Origin: Zygnema cylindricum
Lineage: Eukaryota; Streptophyta; Zygnematophyceae; Zygnematales; Zygnemataceae
Direction: 5' to 3'
Assembly (NCBI GenBank): GCA_037447655.1
Contig: JBBHKE010002056.1
Coordinates: forward strand, 53,250 to 117,249
Length of the DNA: 64,000 nucleotides
The notes under the pieces are model-generated. The model was not told where the DNA came from and ran no database searches. It was given only the letters and a program-made list of their open reading frames with translations. The stretch's first letter is position 1; every line of letters starts with the position of its first letter. Made by a program: the position numbers and the translations under genes. Shown here piece by piece: positions 35,835-46,383 of the stretch.

Positions 35835-35886
35835 GAAGTTCCATCAGGAAATTCTGTAATTGTACGGCCAACATTACAGGATGCTA
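35835..35886 (+). mobile_element. Left-end fragment related to the TAA element at 25713
   Basis: GGGTGAAGTTCCATCAGG followed by TCTGTAATTGTACGG parallels GGGTAACCTTCCATCAGG followed by CCAGTAATTGTACGA at 25713. No partner right end is visible before repeat E starts. Confidence 0.4.
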
Positions 35887-37503
35887 CATTTTGAACGATG
35901 TTTTATGGCGCAATGTTTAATCCACGTGTTCAATATTGAGTGGCATCAAACGTAAGCTACGATCGGATATTGAAAATCGTCAACGATTTTCACACCGACC
36001 AATTTTAACTTCAAATCTTCATTTGCTCACCGTGTACGTGCGTACCAGGTCATAGTACAACACAACTTTTGTACTCTTTGTAGACGCCTTGTGAGGTACG
36101 AGGTCATTTTTTTTTAAGGTTCCTGTTTTTTAGCGTGATGAATGAGTGTTAACAAATATAGCCTCACGAAAGTGCGTTACGATATTACTTTTATGGTTTC
36201 GATTGGATTTTTGAATGAATATATCATGTGAGAAATTTTTTGATTTTCGTTGGTTGCCTTCGTGACACGTATGTTCATTATTCAACGTGTCGCAGCTAAA
36301 TTTGTATCGGAAATGGTGATGTTCTTTGATGTACCTCTCGAGGTACACCACCATTTACAAAAACTTTTGAAGCAAATGCTTCGCCAATAAATATCAAACG
36401 AAATGATATTTGCGAATAAAAACAAAATAAGAGGTACGACATAGTACGGAGAGATTCGGATTCCTGTAAACAATCGTTCGATGGAACTTGGAACTTCATT
36501 ACTTCACCCTCGGTGTCGAAATAATCTTTAAACTATTTATTGCAAAAACTACGATGGTAAAACCATCTGAGTATTAACAGGGTAAAACTTAAAAAAACTT
36601 TTGGAGACTACAAGAGTCACAAGAGAGTAAGCTATGCCTAAAAGCTGAAATGAAACAGAACAATACTAACAAGAGCAAAGATCCAGAAAAAAACAATGAT
36701 AGAGTAAAACCGCCTACAAAAGGAAAAAACCTAGACTAGTCTACCCATATACAAGCTAAAGTCCACAACCACGGAGATCATGGATGTGAACCGAGTCCCT
36801 TGGTGGAAGGTCGACAAGACCCCGCCTGTCATCAGCTAGTGCGCTACGGCGAAGGAGAGCCGCAGCTTGCGCTCGCTGAATTGCAATTGCAACACGTTGA
36901 CGATAGAACACAACCAAAAGAATCGATAGAGGACTCCTCGAACCCTGAGATTCAATTTTTTTCGCGCACACTGACGAAGAAGGTCATCGAAGGATATTTC
37001 CAAAGATAAAAAAATCTCCACTGCAAATGGAACAAACTGATCCGACGGGTCGCGGTGAGCGTAGTCTTTTTCCTTTGTAGCCACTGTGTTCCGAGCCGCC
37101 ACACCTGTATGCGAAGCCGCGCGAGATGAAATGTGTGACCAAGTCGAATCCTCAAGAACCACATCGTCAAGCGTCCTCCCAATTCCATGAAGAAAAACTA
37201 AGTCAACCTGAGGGCTCCCACAACCTTTGGATTGGGTTTAATCGAGAAAAAATGGGGAACGTTAAAAAAATTTGTGGCACTTAACGCCAAATTGTGTGTC
37301 GACTTTTTGGCCTGTACTTTAAGCTGGCATAAACGTTGTTTCAAATGCAAGACGTATTGGGACAGTCGGGTGACGTACTTGTGGGTTTTGAAATCGTACG
37401 AACCACACAAGTTTGAGTAAAATCTAACACTATTTTCGGTATTTTTACTCTATTTTATGGTTTAGATTACGTATTATTCTTTATAACCGTATAAGTTTAC
37501 ATG
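35887..37503. repeat. Repeat E, copy A (uninterrupted)
   Basis: About 1.6 kb that recurs, cut into pieces, at 38045-38147, 46713-46910, 48416-48904 and 58676-59573. It runs from CATTTTGAACGATG to CGTATAAGTTTACAT. Because it lacks the later insertions, it serves as the empty-site reference for three of them. Its class is unclear; see the minus-strand reading frame at 36836-37162. Confidence 0.85.
36836..37162 (-). pseudogene. Remnant frame in repeat E resembling a retroelement C-terminal tail
   Basis: The minus strand encodes about 108 residues including SRAASHTGVAARNTVATKEK, YAHRDP and FVPFAVEIFLSLEISFDDLL. The spacing of Lys-x-x-Tyr followed by FVPFAVE and a short helix resembles the nuclease-like tail of some non-LTR reverse transcriptases. 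The same frame survives in the other copy at 59015-59227 (FVPFAVEIFGSLDKSLNDLL), which suggests it was once coding. Identification is tentative. Confidence 0.35.
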
Positions 37504-38044
37504 TTCGTTGTAAAAATTGTTGTTTTTGAAAGCTTTGTCTTCAGTATATAGAGCTGTGAGGGAAGCTTAAGTACTTAGAATATTTTATGAAGTTTGAACT
37601 GTAATACTTACCTTAAATAGTGTGACAGTAGAATGTTTTTAAAAGAGTATTAGTACGGTCACATATACACGCGTCGGCTTTTTAGACAGTGCAGGAAATG
37701 CGGAATGGTCATGGCCACATGTCATCTATCAGACGACTGAATTCGTCGGATCGAGCGGACGGAAATTAACTTACATTCAGCGCGACAAATAATACTAGCG
37801 TCATAATGACGTCAAAAATATACAGACTGACAGATTTTGTACGTCCACGTAATTTAGCGTTTATAATTTCAGCGCGGATATTTATTGCCGACATAACCCA
37901 ATATAGAGTACTTAAATAAATTAGAGTAAACTTCGACTGTGAAAAAGTTCTATCACATAAATTAGAGTTCGTTACTCTAATTGTTTTTTTTGATTTTTTT
38001 ACTCTAATTTTTTCATTACTCTAATTACGATTCGCGGTGTACTG

Positions 38045-38147
38045 TACATTTTGAACGATGTTTTATGGCGCAATGTTTAATCCACGTGTTCAATATTGAG
38101 TGGTATCAAAACGTAAGCTACGATCGGATATTGAAAATCGTCAATAA
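38045..38147. repeat. Repeat E, interrupted copy, segment 1
   Basis: Matches 35886-35988 of copy A with few changes, up to GAAAATCGTCAA. The TAA after it is the target duplication of the inserted element. Copy A continues directly with TTTTCACACCGACC, which here resumes at 46716. Confidence 0.9.
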
Positions 38148-38602
38148 GGGTGTGTCCCCATGTACTTGTAACTTAGCGAAATTGCTTTGTATTTTAGCGC
38201 GGATCCGCCGGACCCGGTGTTCAAGTGTCCCTATGTCTGTAAGGACGAAATCGTAACTTACGCTTGTGACGATTGTATACGTCGACAGTACCTGTGACGA
38301 TTGTCAACGTCTACAATCTGTGGTCGCACGTTGTTTTTTGTACCTGCGTGTGACGTCGCATGTCTTACCGTGACATTGTAGACGTAGCGCCTTCCAGCCT
38401 GTGCAATTTCACGGTCGAAGAAGATGCGCTTTGTCTTCGCGTCGCCTGTCCGCTCGACGTGAAATGGCATCGGAATTTGAAGACCCCTGCAAAAAAAGAA
38501 ATCCGTACAAGACGAAAAATGGACAAATCCAAACAAATTGTGTACTTGTCTTTGTCGTATTAGAACGCAAACGGACAAAACATAGCGAACTATGTACTTT
38601 TC

Positions 38603-39568
38603 TGTAACAGGATCTCCTACCTCTCAGAAAATCCCATTACTACAAACAATTCCAACCACACATTCCACACATTGGAAAATACACATCCACATTGGAAAAC
38701 ACTCACATAAGGATAACTTTAAATTAGAATAAGCTTTTGTCCACATAACATTAGCTTGGTCTCTTGCCCTCGTGGCTCAACCCTTCAATTTAAAGTGTTT
38801 CCTCTACTCTCCACTCTTAATAATTCTATCTCTTAACTACTAAAACACTATTTAGTTAGTAAGAGATTTCAATGCAAAATGCCTTTTCTCCAATTTGGTA
38901 TTAATCGCTCAGGACCAAGATCAGCCGGAATTTCCACAAACTTTTCCAAAGGAAAAGATGTCTACTCTCCTCTTACACTTCACTATTTATCCATCATCGC
39001 CCTGAACTCGCCAGGCCAGAGTCAACGCTCCGTTTTAACAGGCTTTTACCTGGGCCAATCATTGATCAGCAAAGACTCAGACTGACCAATGCCAAAACGT
39101 GCGAAATCTCTTACTAACTACTTAGCGCTTTACTAACCAATCAAACGTTACGTTTCACTACGTAACATTTACGTGCAAAATTGCGCGCCAAACGAAACGC
39201 GACTTCGCACGAGCGTGCGTAACAAATTTCGCACGCGAAACTTCCTACGAAATTCCCTTAAGTGAAAGTGACGTTTCGTACTAAAATTTGTACGAAACGA
39301 AGCACCGTGCATACTAAACGTTTCATTAGAACTTTATGAAACGTACGCGCGTAATTTCGGTACTAATTTGACCCTTAACCCGTTTCAATGATACCCACTT
39401 GTTATTTAGACCCCACGCTGTCACCTAAATACACCCATCGCTATAACTTTTAAAATATAACTCCAAATAGCGTGATTCTTTCGCGGACGTCTACCAATTT
39501 TAGTACTCTATAATTATAACACCTAAATACCCATTTATAAACAAGTTCGATCCGCTATTACTGTTACA
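38603..39568 (-). repeat. 3' LTR of Ty3/gypsy element 1
   Basis: 966 bp bounded by TGTAACAG and CTGTTACA. Apparently identical to the 5' LTR at 45418-46383. Confidence 0.95.
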
Positions 39569-39581
39569 TCATCCCCTCTTT
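39569..39581 (-). other. Polypurine tract of element 1
   Basis: AAAGAGGGGATGA on the minus strand lies directly before the 3' LTR and would prime plus-strand DNA synthesis. The corresponding site in element 2 is at 57704-57715. Confidence 0.8.
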
Positions 39582-39617
39582 ATTTTGAACTGACCTCAGT
39601 TAAAACACCTTTAATTA

Positions 39618-39818
39618 TCAAGACGGGACTTCTATATTATTATCCCTCCAGTACCTATGTAAAAACTCATAATTTTTATCCTCTAAAGCCAACTCATCCT
39701 CAGGCCTTCCTAGATAATGCACTTGCCAGAATATAGTATCACCGACCTTGAACCGTTGACCAACCCAATCTATTACCCATCTGTGGACTTCAGGTTCTAT
39801 AATTATTGAGGGATCCAA
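39618..39818 (-). CDS. Chromodomain-like C-terminal segment of pol, element 1
   Basis: About 66 codons in the same frame as the integrase but separated from it by one TGA. The pattern WVIDWVGQRFKVGDTIFWQV, then HYLG.PEDEL, then a FLHRYW helix fits a divergent chromodomain (strand, strand, W-x-x-YxG-P, C-terminal helix), as carried by chromoviruses for chromatin-targeted integration. Element 2 retains the same segment at 57461-57673. Confidence 0.65.
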   Translation of the reverse strand: MDPSIIIEPEVHRWVIDWVGQRFKVGDTIFWQVHYLGRPEDELALEDKNYEFLHRYWRDNNIEVPS

Positions 39819-39839
39819 TTCCAGTTCTCTTTCTGTTGG

Positions 39840-42608
39840 TCAAAGATTCGCTGGTTTCAGTTGGCTGATGTGTATCACTGGATGAATCTTTGTTGAAGGC
39901 GGCAAGTTTAATTTGGCAGCAACTGACGATATCATCTTGGTTACAGTAAATGGTCCAATGTACTTAGGAGCAAATTTTCCCATAGGATCCGATTGTCCCT
40001 CGATCTTGCACCTGTAATGAGTTGTAGAAAGCCAAACCTTGTCGCCTGTGCGTAACACCCAATCACCCCGTTTGCGGTTAGCATTTAATTCTTGCCTCCT
40101 TTGTGCCTCCACTAATGCATCCCGGACAGTTTTCCAAATTGTTTGAATGTATTCCCAAAACTCTGTTCCTGAACCTCTATTCTCTTGTGTGACTCCTGTT
40201 ATTAAGTCTAATGCTTCTCTAGGTTGGTATCCGTATGCAACTTCAAATGGTGAGAATCCCGTACTAGCATGTTTACATGAATTGTATGCAAATTCCATTA
40301 ATGGCAGTTTAGATTCCCATGTGTTCTGAACTCCTCTGCAAACAGTCCTAAGCATTTCCTCTAGTGTACGGTTCATCCTTTCTGTCTGTCCATCTGTCTG
40401 AGGATGATAAGCGGTACTCATTTTCAATTCAGTGCCTAAATTTTGCTGCAATTCTTTCCAAAATGCAGATGTAAATTTAGAATCCCTATCACTGACTATA
40501 GACAAGGGAACTCCATGATGTCTGACCACGTTGTCAAAATATAACTTTTCAATATCTACAACTGAATGAGTAGTTTTGCAAGGGATAAAGATTGCCATTT
40601 TACTGAACCTATCGACTACGACCATGATACTGTCATTTCTTCTAGATGTAGCTGGTAACCTGACAATAAAATCCATACTGACAGATTCCCATGGTCTTTC
40701 GGGAATATCTAAAGGTTTTAAGAGACCTCTAGGTTTCTGGTTACTAGGTTTACTCTGTTGGCAAGGGACACAACTTTCCACGTGTTTCGACACCTCCTTT
40801 GCCATCCCTGGCCAAAACAATCTACTCTGCAGCCGACTAAGAGTTTTATCTCGACCAAGATGTCCTAAATGCTCATGGGCTTCCTGTAAAAGTTGTTTTC
40901 TCAAGTCTCCCATTTCAGGAATGCATAACCTATCCCCTGTTCGCAAATACAGTAAACCATCTTCTATTCTAAAGTTTTTGACATGCCTCTCATTCAGTGG
41001 GTCAGAATTCCCTCCCAAAATATTCTTGCAAATCACAACAAAATAAGGATCTTTATCATAACCATATCTAACTGTATCTAAAAACAATTCATCCTGAACC
41101 ATAACACTTATTTCAAAACATCTACTTAAAGGATCTGCAACTACTTTTGTCTTCCCAGGAATATGTTTGACATTAAATTTGAAATATGCTAATTTTTGCA
41201 TCCACCTAACCTGTTTGCCAGTCATAATCTGTGCATCACTTAATCTTTGTAAATAAGAAAGTGCTTTATTATCACAGTGAACTGTAAATTCTTTATTATG
41301 CAAATAACATCGCCATTTCACCAATGCATGTAGAATCGCAAGTAATTCTTTTTCCTGTGTTGTATAGTTCTTTTCAGCATCATTGAATTTTCTGGACTCA
41401 AAAGCAATAGGATGAAAGTGTTTGCCGACTTTTTGACTTATGACTGCACCTAGACCTTTGTCAGAAGCATCTGTAGTGATCAGAACTTCAAATTCTCCAG
41501 CAGGGTTAGGATACACCAGTGTAGGGGCAGAGGTCAACTTCCCTTTTAGTTCCTTGAATGCTCTCTCTTGATCAGCTCCCCACACAAACGTCTCATTTTC
41601 CCAAAGTAAATCCGTCAAAGGTGCGGCAATCATACTGAAGTTCTTTATAAATTTCATGTAGTAAGTGGCCAATCCCAAAAATGATCTAACTTCCGTGACA
41701 TTAGTAGGTTGCTTCCAATTTTGGATTGCAGTGATTTTGGATGGATCTGTTTTAACACCTTCCCCACTAACTATATGTCCCAAAAATAATTGTTCACTTT
41801 TCAGAAAGCTAGATTTTGACAATTTTCCGTATAATTTTCTTTCTTTTAACCTTTCTAACACTTTTCTTAAATGAATTACATGTTGTTTTCTAGATTCACT
41901 GTAAATTAGAATATCATCAATAAACACCTGAACAAACTCATCTATGTAATCCGAAAAAGTTTGGTTCATTAATCTTTGGTATGTAGGCGGAGCATTCGTT
42001 AAGCCGAATGGCATCACTATCCATTCAAAATGACCCACCCTAGTCCTGAAAGCAGTTTTATCAACATCCTCAATTCTAATTGGCACCTGATTAAAGCCAC
42101 TACGCAGGTCAATCAACGAAAATACTTTAGCACCTTTTAAACGATCTATCAAATCAGAAATTAAAGGTAACGGATACTTATCCTTCACCGTAATCTTGTT
42201 CAGACTACGATAATCGACACACATTCTCAACGTTCCGTCCTTCTTTTTGACGAAAAGAACTGGTGCTCCGTACGGTGATTTGCTGGGTTGAATATGTCCT
42301 TTCTCTAGGAGTTCTTTGATCTGTTTCTTTAACTCCTCTTGCTCTAAGAAACTGTGTTTATAAATTCCTGTGACAGGAGGATTACATCCAGGTTCAAGGT
42401 TAATAACATGTTCTACATCTCGGGAAGGTGGCCTTCCCGAGGGTAAATCACTTGGGAAAACATCTTGAAATTCAAAAATCAAATCCTTAACAACAACATC
42501 AGATGTATTAATGTCAGTTACAAAATCAGATTTTAGTTTTTCGAAAGTTTTAGTGGTGTCAGATTTAGGGATGACATCAATGTTAGTGTTTTCTCCCCCC
42601 CCCTTCAT
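39840..42608 (-). CDS. pol: Pol: reverse transcriptase, RNase H, integrase (element 1)
   Basis: 922 codons, open throughout. RT motifs: [59 protein letters not shown] and the catalytic FIDDIL (FxDD in place of YxDD). RNase H begins with [15 protein letters not shown]. Integrase has the HHCC zinc motif ([13 protein letters not shown] then CVPC), then [20 protein letters not shown] and [14 protein letters not shown], which supply the D, D and E catalytic residues. It stops at a TGA just after [14 protein letters not shown]; element 2 has CGA (Arg) there. The 5' end overlaps the protease frame across a G run. Confidence 0.95.
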   Translation of the reverse strand: MKGGGENTNIDVIPKSDTTKTFEKLKSDFVTDINTSDVVVKDLIFEFQDVFPSDLPSGRPPSRDVEHVINLEPGCNPPVTGIYKHSFLEQEELKKQIKELLEKGHIQPSKSPYGAPVLFVKKKDGTLRMCVDYRSLNKITVKDKYPLPLISDLIDRLKGAKVFSLIDLRSGFNQVPIRIEDVDKTAFRTRVGHFEWIVMPFGLTNAPPTYQRLMNQTFSDYIDEFVQVFIDDILIYSESRKQHVIHLRKVLERLKERKLYGKLSKSSFLKSEQLFLGHIVSGEGVKTDPSKITAIQNWKQPTNVTEVRSFLGLATYYMKFIKNFSMIAAPLTDLLWENETFVWGADQERAFKELKGKLTSAPTLVYPNPAGEFEVLITTDASDKGLGAVISQKVGKHFHPIAFESRKFNDAEKNYTTQEKELLAILHALVKWRCYLHNKEFTVHCDNKALSYLQRLSDAQIMTGKQVRWMQKLAYFKFNVKHIPGKTKVVADPLSRCFEISVMVQDELFLDTVRYGYDKDPYFVVICKNILGGNSDPLNERHVKNFRIEDGLLYLRTGDRLCIPEMGDLRKQLLQEAHEHLGHLGRDKTLSRLQSRLFWPGMAKEVSKHVESCVPCQQSKPSNQKPRGLLKPLDIPERPWESVSMDFIVRLPATSRRNDSIMVVVDRFSKMAIFIPCKTTHSVVDIEKLYFDNVVRHHGVPLSIVSDRDSKFTSAFWKELQQNLGTELKMSTAYHPQTDGQTERMNRTLEEMLRTVCRGVQNTWESKLPLMEFAYNSCKHASTGFSPFEVAYGYQPREALDLITGVTQENRGSGTEFWEYIQTIWKTVRDALVEAQRRQELNANRKRGDWVLRTGDKVWLSTTHYRCKIEGQSDPMGKFAPKYIGPFTVTKMISSVAAKLNLPPSTKIHPVIHISQLKPANL

Positions 42609-43158
42609 CAGTAACTGCCTCAGTTACTAATAACAAGAAAGCATGATTCGTTTTATCTTTTAAGTGTTTTTTAAATTGTTTAGCAGATATCAAACCTTCT
42701 TCTCCCAATCTGGTTATGTTATTTATATGATTCCTATGCAATTTCTTAGGAGATAATGCTTGCAAAACCTTCCAACCGTTTTCAGACTTCACTTTTAAGG
42801 TGTTAATTTCCCAATTAATTTGAGGATTATGTTCTGTTAACCAAGGCTTTCCTAGAATTAGTTCTTCACTTCCCAAATTCATTATTTCACACACAACTTT
42901 CATTTTATGACCTTGGATATCAACTTCTATCGTGTCAGTTTGTAAGTCTAATGTGGACTTATTACCATTTGCCACTTGAACAAGTAAAGGCTTTTCCCTT
43001 ATGACAGTAGGAATTTTATTTTCCTCTACAAACTTATGGGAAATAAAATTATGTGTGGCACCTGAATCAACCATTACTTTCAACGCTTTTCCTTCCACTA
43101 ATGACTCGAATCTAATCAAACTGTGTCTGGTGTCATCATTACTTAACTGTCCTAACAT
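42583..43158 (-). CDS. Aspartic protease (element 1), 5' end frameshifted
   Basis: The active-site motif [13 protein letters not shown] (D-S/T-G-A) and a later [10 protein letters not shown] match retroviral-type aspartic proteases that mature the polyprotein. Upstream, near 43190-43196, this copy has one extra T (A in + orientation) compared with element 2, which closes the frame that leads from gag into the protease. Downstream it ends 25 bases into the RT frame, in a different phase. Confidence 0.9.
   Translation of the reverse strand: MLGQLSNDDTRHSLIRFESLVEGKALKVMVDSGATHNFISHKFVEENKIPTVIREKPLLVQVANGNKSTLDLQTDTIEVDIQGHKMKVVCEIMNLGSEELILGKPWLTEHNPQINWEINTLKVKSENGWKVLQALSPKKLHRNHINNITRLGEEGLISAKQFKKHLKDKTNHAFLLLVTEAVTDEGGGRKH
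42595..42603 (-). other. Nine-G run at the protease/RT frame change, element 1
   Basis: The protease frame passes through this run and ends at TAA shortly after. The RT frame is +1 relative to it and opens just before the run. Element 2 has 11 G at the equivalent place (53471-53481), and its RT frame is also +1. Confidence 0.8.
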
Positions 43159-43320
43159 AGGTCTGTTGTTGAGAATTTCATCAGAAAGGATTCTTTAAAC
43201 TATGCAGTGTAGTGAGAATCATAATAAATTCAGCTATCCTAACTTTTCCATTCATTAATTTGCCCTCCAAAGTTAACTCTTTAACTTCTGGATCCGGTTG
43301 ACTAAACTGAGGACTTTCAG

Positions 43321-44643
43321 TTAGTCCTTTCCGTTTCCCACCTCCTGGGCTTCCTGCTCAGCTAGATATAATGCAATATCCTCTTGGAGATCTTTATTTA
43401 CATCGACTGTTTTGAGAGAACCTTTATCTGTACAGTCTTTAGCGTAATGATCTGGACCTCCACATTTGAAACAAGTGACTTTCTTTTTGGGTTTTGTGCA
43501 CTCTCTACTAAAATGTCCCTCCTCTCCACAGTTATAACAGTTAATATTTTTCAATTGTGCACACTCAAATGCTCTATGACCCCTTTTCTGACAAATAGTA
43601 CATGTGGGGATGGTAAGGTTAGGCTTCTGAGCATTAATGTTCGGTTTAGGACTTTTAATGTACCCCCCTCTATTGTTAAATTTATTTCCTGCATTAACAC
43701 TATGTCCACCCCTTTGATTTCCCCTGAAGATATTTTGCCTATTCACCAGACCAGCATTCAAACCCTCTTCAACAAATTCCTCCTCATCCCACTGTGATAC
43801 TTCATTTAAATTACCCCTGAGTGATCGAGTTTCCCGATTATACCCCAACTGATCCTCTAATTCCAATGACTTATCTTGTAATTCCTTCAAATTATTAAAT
43901 TTTTGATATTTTAGTTCTGATTTCAGTATAGGATTCAAATAGTTCAAGAAATGCAATTTAGCCATTTCATCAGTCAAACCTATGACATGAATACTAGATG
44001 AGTCAAATTCCACAATATAATCCTTCACAGATCCAGTCTGCTTACAATTCAGCCACTTTTCTTCCATTCTGGATTTAAAAGTGACAGACAAGAAACGCGA
44101 TTTGATCGCGGTTTTAAAAGTTTCCCAATCAGTATTATCAGGAATCAATTTAGACCTTCTCTGAGTATAATACCAAATCTGAGCATCGCCTTTCAGACAG
44201 TTAACAGCAAAAGAAGTGTAATCATCACGATCGCAATTTCTAGACTCCAAATAATATTCCATATGAAAAATCCAAGGATCCAACTCATCAATCCTCTTAC
44301 CATCAAACGATGGTGCCTCACTAATAGACAATTTCAGATCCCTTATCTTCTTAGGTCTATCATGATCATCCTCCCTAAAACTGGCATTCCTTTTACTACT
44401 CTCACCCTTTTGGTCATTCATATCATTTTTGGTCTGAATTAAGTTAATAAGTTCATCTAGTTTCTCATTTGAAACATTTCCATTTTCTTTGACAACTTTT
44501 AATTCACTTTTCAATTCGGAAATGGTTTCATCCACAGCGGTAGCATGATTATTAAATCTTTTGACCAATTTCACAGTTCGCTTCTTCAAGACATTCAAAA
44601 CATTCTCCATTTCACGTTTCCATGCAGAAATTGCCATTATCAC
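43321..44643 (-). CDS. gag: Gag with three CCHC zinc knuckles (element 1)
   Basis: 440 codons, intact. The N-terminal third is a charged helical region (KKRTVKLVKRFNNHA, LDELINLIQTKND). The middle has the retrotransposon gag core (CLKGDAQIWYYTQ, WETFKTAIKSRF, VKDYIVEFDS). Three CX2CX4HX4C knuckles follow: CTICQKRGHRAFEC, CYNCGEEGHFSREC and CFKCGGPDHYAKDC, which would bind RNA during particle assembly. The last codons, Val-Gly-Asn, lie on a GGGAAAC heptamer a few codons before the stop. Confidence 0.95.
   Translation of the reverse strand: MIMAISAWKREMENVLNVLKKRTVKLVKRFNNHATAVDETISELKSELKVVKENGNVSNEKLDELINLIQTKNDMNDQKGESSKRNASFREDDHDRPKKIRDLKLSISEAPSFDGKRIDELDPWIFHMEYYLESRNCDRDDYTSFAVNCLKGDAQIWYYTQRRSKLIPDNTDWETFKTAIKSRFLSVTFKSRMEEKWLNCKQTGSVKDYIVEFDSSSIHVIGLTDEMAKLHFLNYLNPILKSELKYQKFNNLKELQDKSLELEDQLGYNRETRSLRGNLNEVSQWDEEEFVEEGLNAGLVNRQNIFRGNQRGGHSVNAGNKFNNRGGYIKSPKPNINAQKPNLTIPTCTICQKRGHRAFECAQLKNINCYNCGEEGHFSRECTKPKKKVTCFKCGGPDHYAKDCTDKGSLKTVDVNKDLQEDIALYLAEQEAQEVGNGKD
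43332..43338 (-). promoter_or_regulatory. Candidate -1 ribosomal frameshift heptamer GGGAAAC (element 1)
   Basis: In the gag frame the heptamer reads G-GGA-AAC, matching the X-XXY-YYZ rule in the correct phase, three codons before the gag stop. Slipping back one base would enter the frame that leads to the protease. The site and phase are the same in element 2. Confidence 0.6.
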
Positions 44644-45403
44644 ACAATTAAATCAAGCAAAAGGAAAGATAGAGTATAATTTCCCAAAGAAATTTGATGC
44701 AGATTTGAAGTCCTTAGATTGCTCCAATCCAAAACTTCTTCTTCTTAACAAATCCTTTGAAAAGATCAAGATCTGAGAAATTAAAAAGACATTGACAATA
44801 AGTTAGTACATATTCAAATTTTCAATTTCCCAACATTGAAAGAGAAATCTAAGAATTTCCCCACCAATTTTGCAATAGCAAAAATTGAAAGCTATCAAAG
44901 GTAAGATTTAACCATAAATTTTGCAACAGCAAAATTGAAATCAATCAAAGGTAACAATTTAGGGTTTGAAAAGTTTTGAGTCATTTCTGGACTCCTTTGC
45001 TCTTGAAGAAGTAAAGTACTCCACTTTCCTCCTCCACCATCAGCAAATTCCCCATTTCCCACTACATCAGGATCTTTTGTTCTATAATCCTCACATCCTC
45101 ACCCTTCATGGCTTCAAGCCCTCCCTCTACACATGAATCATTGCTAGGAGAAGGCAAGTTTGTTTGGCCTCTAGGTAATTGGAGTGAGCTTCAGCGGTGG
45201 CTACACTGCCCACCCCGCCTTAGTCCTTAGGACCTAAGCACGCCCCACATCTAACCAGCGGCCGCTGGCAGTGTGGTCACTTAGTTTCCCTCCAATCCCC
45301 TACCACTTCACATTGTGGTTCCACCGACACAGGTCAGAGCACCCTCACCGGTCACGGCAATCGATTTTCGGGTGAGCAAACTTCTCCCTGGTTTCTAACC
45401 AAA
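44644..45403 (-). other. 5' untranslated leader of element 1
   Basis: Between the primer site and gag, 760 bases without long frames. It contains a duplicated phrase around ATTTTGC(A/T)(A/T)(A/T)GC at 44867-44960 and may hold packaging signals, which I cannot identify. Confidence 0.6.
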
Positions 45404-45415
45404 GCTTTGATACCA
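45404..45415 (-). other. Primer binding site, initiator tRNA-Met (element 1)
   Basis: TGGTATCAAAGC on the minus strand, two bases inside the 5' LTR. It differs at one position from the common plant initiator-Met site TGGTATCAGAGC. Confidence 0.85.
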
Positions 45416-45417
45416 TA

Positions 45418-46383
45418 TGTAACAGGATCTCCTACCTCTCAGAAAATCCCATTACTACAAACAATTCCAACCACACATTCCACACATTGGAAAATACACA
45501 TCCACATTGGAAAACACTCACATAAGGATAACTTTAAATTAGAATAAGCTTTTGTCCACATAACATTAGCTTGGTCTCTTGCCCTCGTGGCTCAACCCTT
45601 CAATTTAAAGTGTTTCCTCTACTCTCCACTCTTAATAATTCTATCTCTTAACTACTAAAACACTATTTAGTTAGTAAGAGATTTCAATGCAAAATGCCTT
45701 TTCTCCAATTTGGTATTAATCGCTCAGGACCAAGATCAGCCGGAATTTCCACAAACTTTTCCAAAGGAAAAGATGTCTACTCTCCTCTTACACTTCACTA
45801 TTTATCCATCATCGCCCTGAACTCGCCAGGCCAGAGTCAACGCTCCGTTTTAACAGGCTTTTACCTGGGCCAATCATTGATCAGCAAAGACTCAGACTGA
45901 CCAATGCCAAAACGTGCGAAATCTCTTACTAACTACTTAGCGCTTTACTAACCAATCAAACGTTACGTTTCACTACGTAACATTTACGTGCAAAATTGCG
46001 CGCCAAACGAAACGCGACTTCGCACGAGCGTGCGTAACAAATTTCGCACGCGAAACTTCCTACGAAATTCCCTTAAGTGAAAGTGACGTTTCGTACTAAA
46101 ATTTGTACGAAACGAAGCACCGTGCATACTAAACGTTTCATTAGAACTTTATGAAACGTACGCGCGTAATTTCGGTACTAATTTGACCCTTAACCCGTTT
46201 CAATGATACCCACTTGTTATTTAGACCCCACGCTGTCACCTAAATACACCCATCGCTATAACTTTTAAAATATAACTCCAAATAGCGTGATTCTTTCGCG
46301 GACGTCTACCAATTTTAGTACTCTATAATTATAACACCTAAATACCCATTTATAAACAAGTTCGATCCGCTATTACTGTTACA
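45418..46383 (-). repeat. 5' LTR of Ty3/gypsy element 1
   Basis: 966 bp, apparently identical to 38603-39568. It holds the promoter of the element; no TATA box was assigned with confidence. Confidence 0.95.

Larger units (their letters stand above)
35757..38044. mobile_element. TIR element with TA flanks, contains repeat E copy A
   Basis: The ends TAGTACACCGTGAATCG and CGATTCGCGGTGTACTG are inverted copies with few differences. Both are flanked by TA, as for Tc1/mariner-like elements. The interior is mostly a copy of repeat E (35887-37503) plus AT-rich sequence with recurring TTAGAGT near the right end. No DDE transposase is recognised. The pairing of these ends is my inference from the termini. 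Confidence 0.5.
38603..46383 (-). mobile_element. Ty3/gypsy LTR retrotransposon 1 (chromovirus-like), young copy
   Basis: Full-length 7781-bp element on the minus strand, flanked by the 5-bp duplication TTTTC (38598-38602, 46384-46388). Both LTRs are 966 bp (38603-39568, 45418-46383), begin TGTAACAG on this strand and end CTGTTACA, and I see no difference between them, including an identical 68-codon open frame in each. Order in the element's own direction: LTR, PBS, gag, protease, RT, RNase H, integrase, chromodomain-like segment, polypurine tract, LTR. Integrase after RNase H makes it Ty3/gypsy. It sits inside the 779-bp TAA element. Coding frames carry a few defects (see pol and protease). 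Confidence 0.96.

Noticed and set aside
38879-39085. 68-codon frame repeated at 45694-45900
   Set aside because: Lies inside the LTRs and on the strand opposite to the element; its identity only reflects LTR identity.
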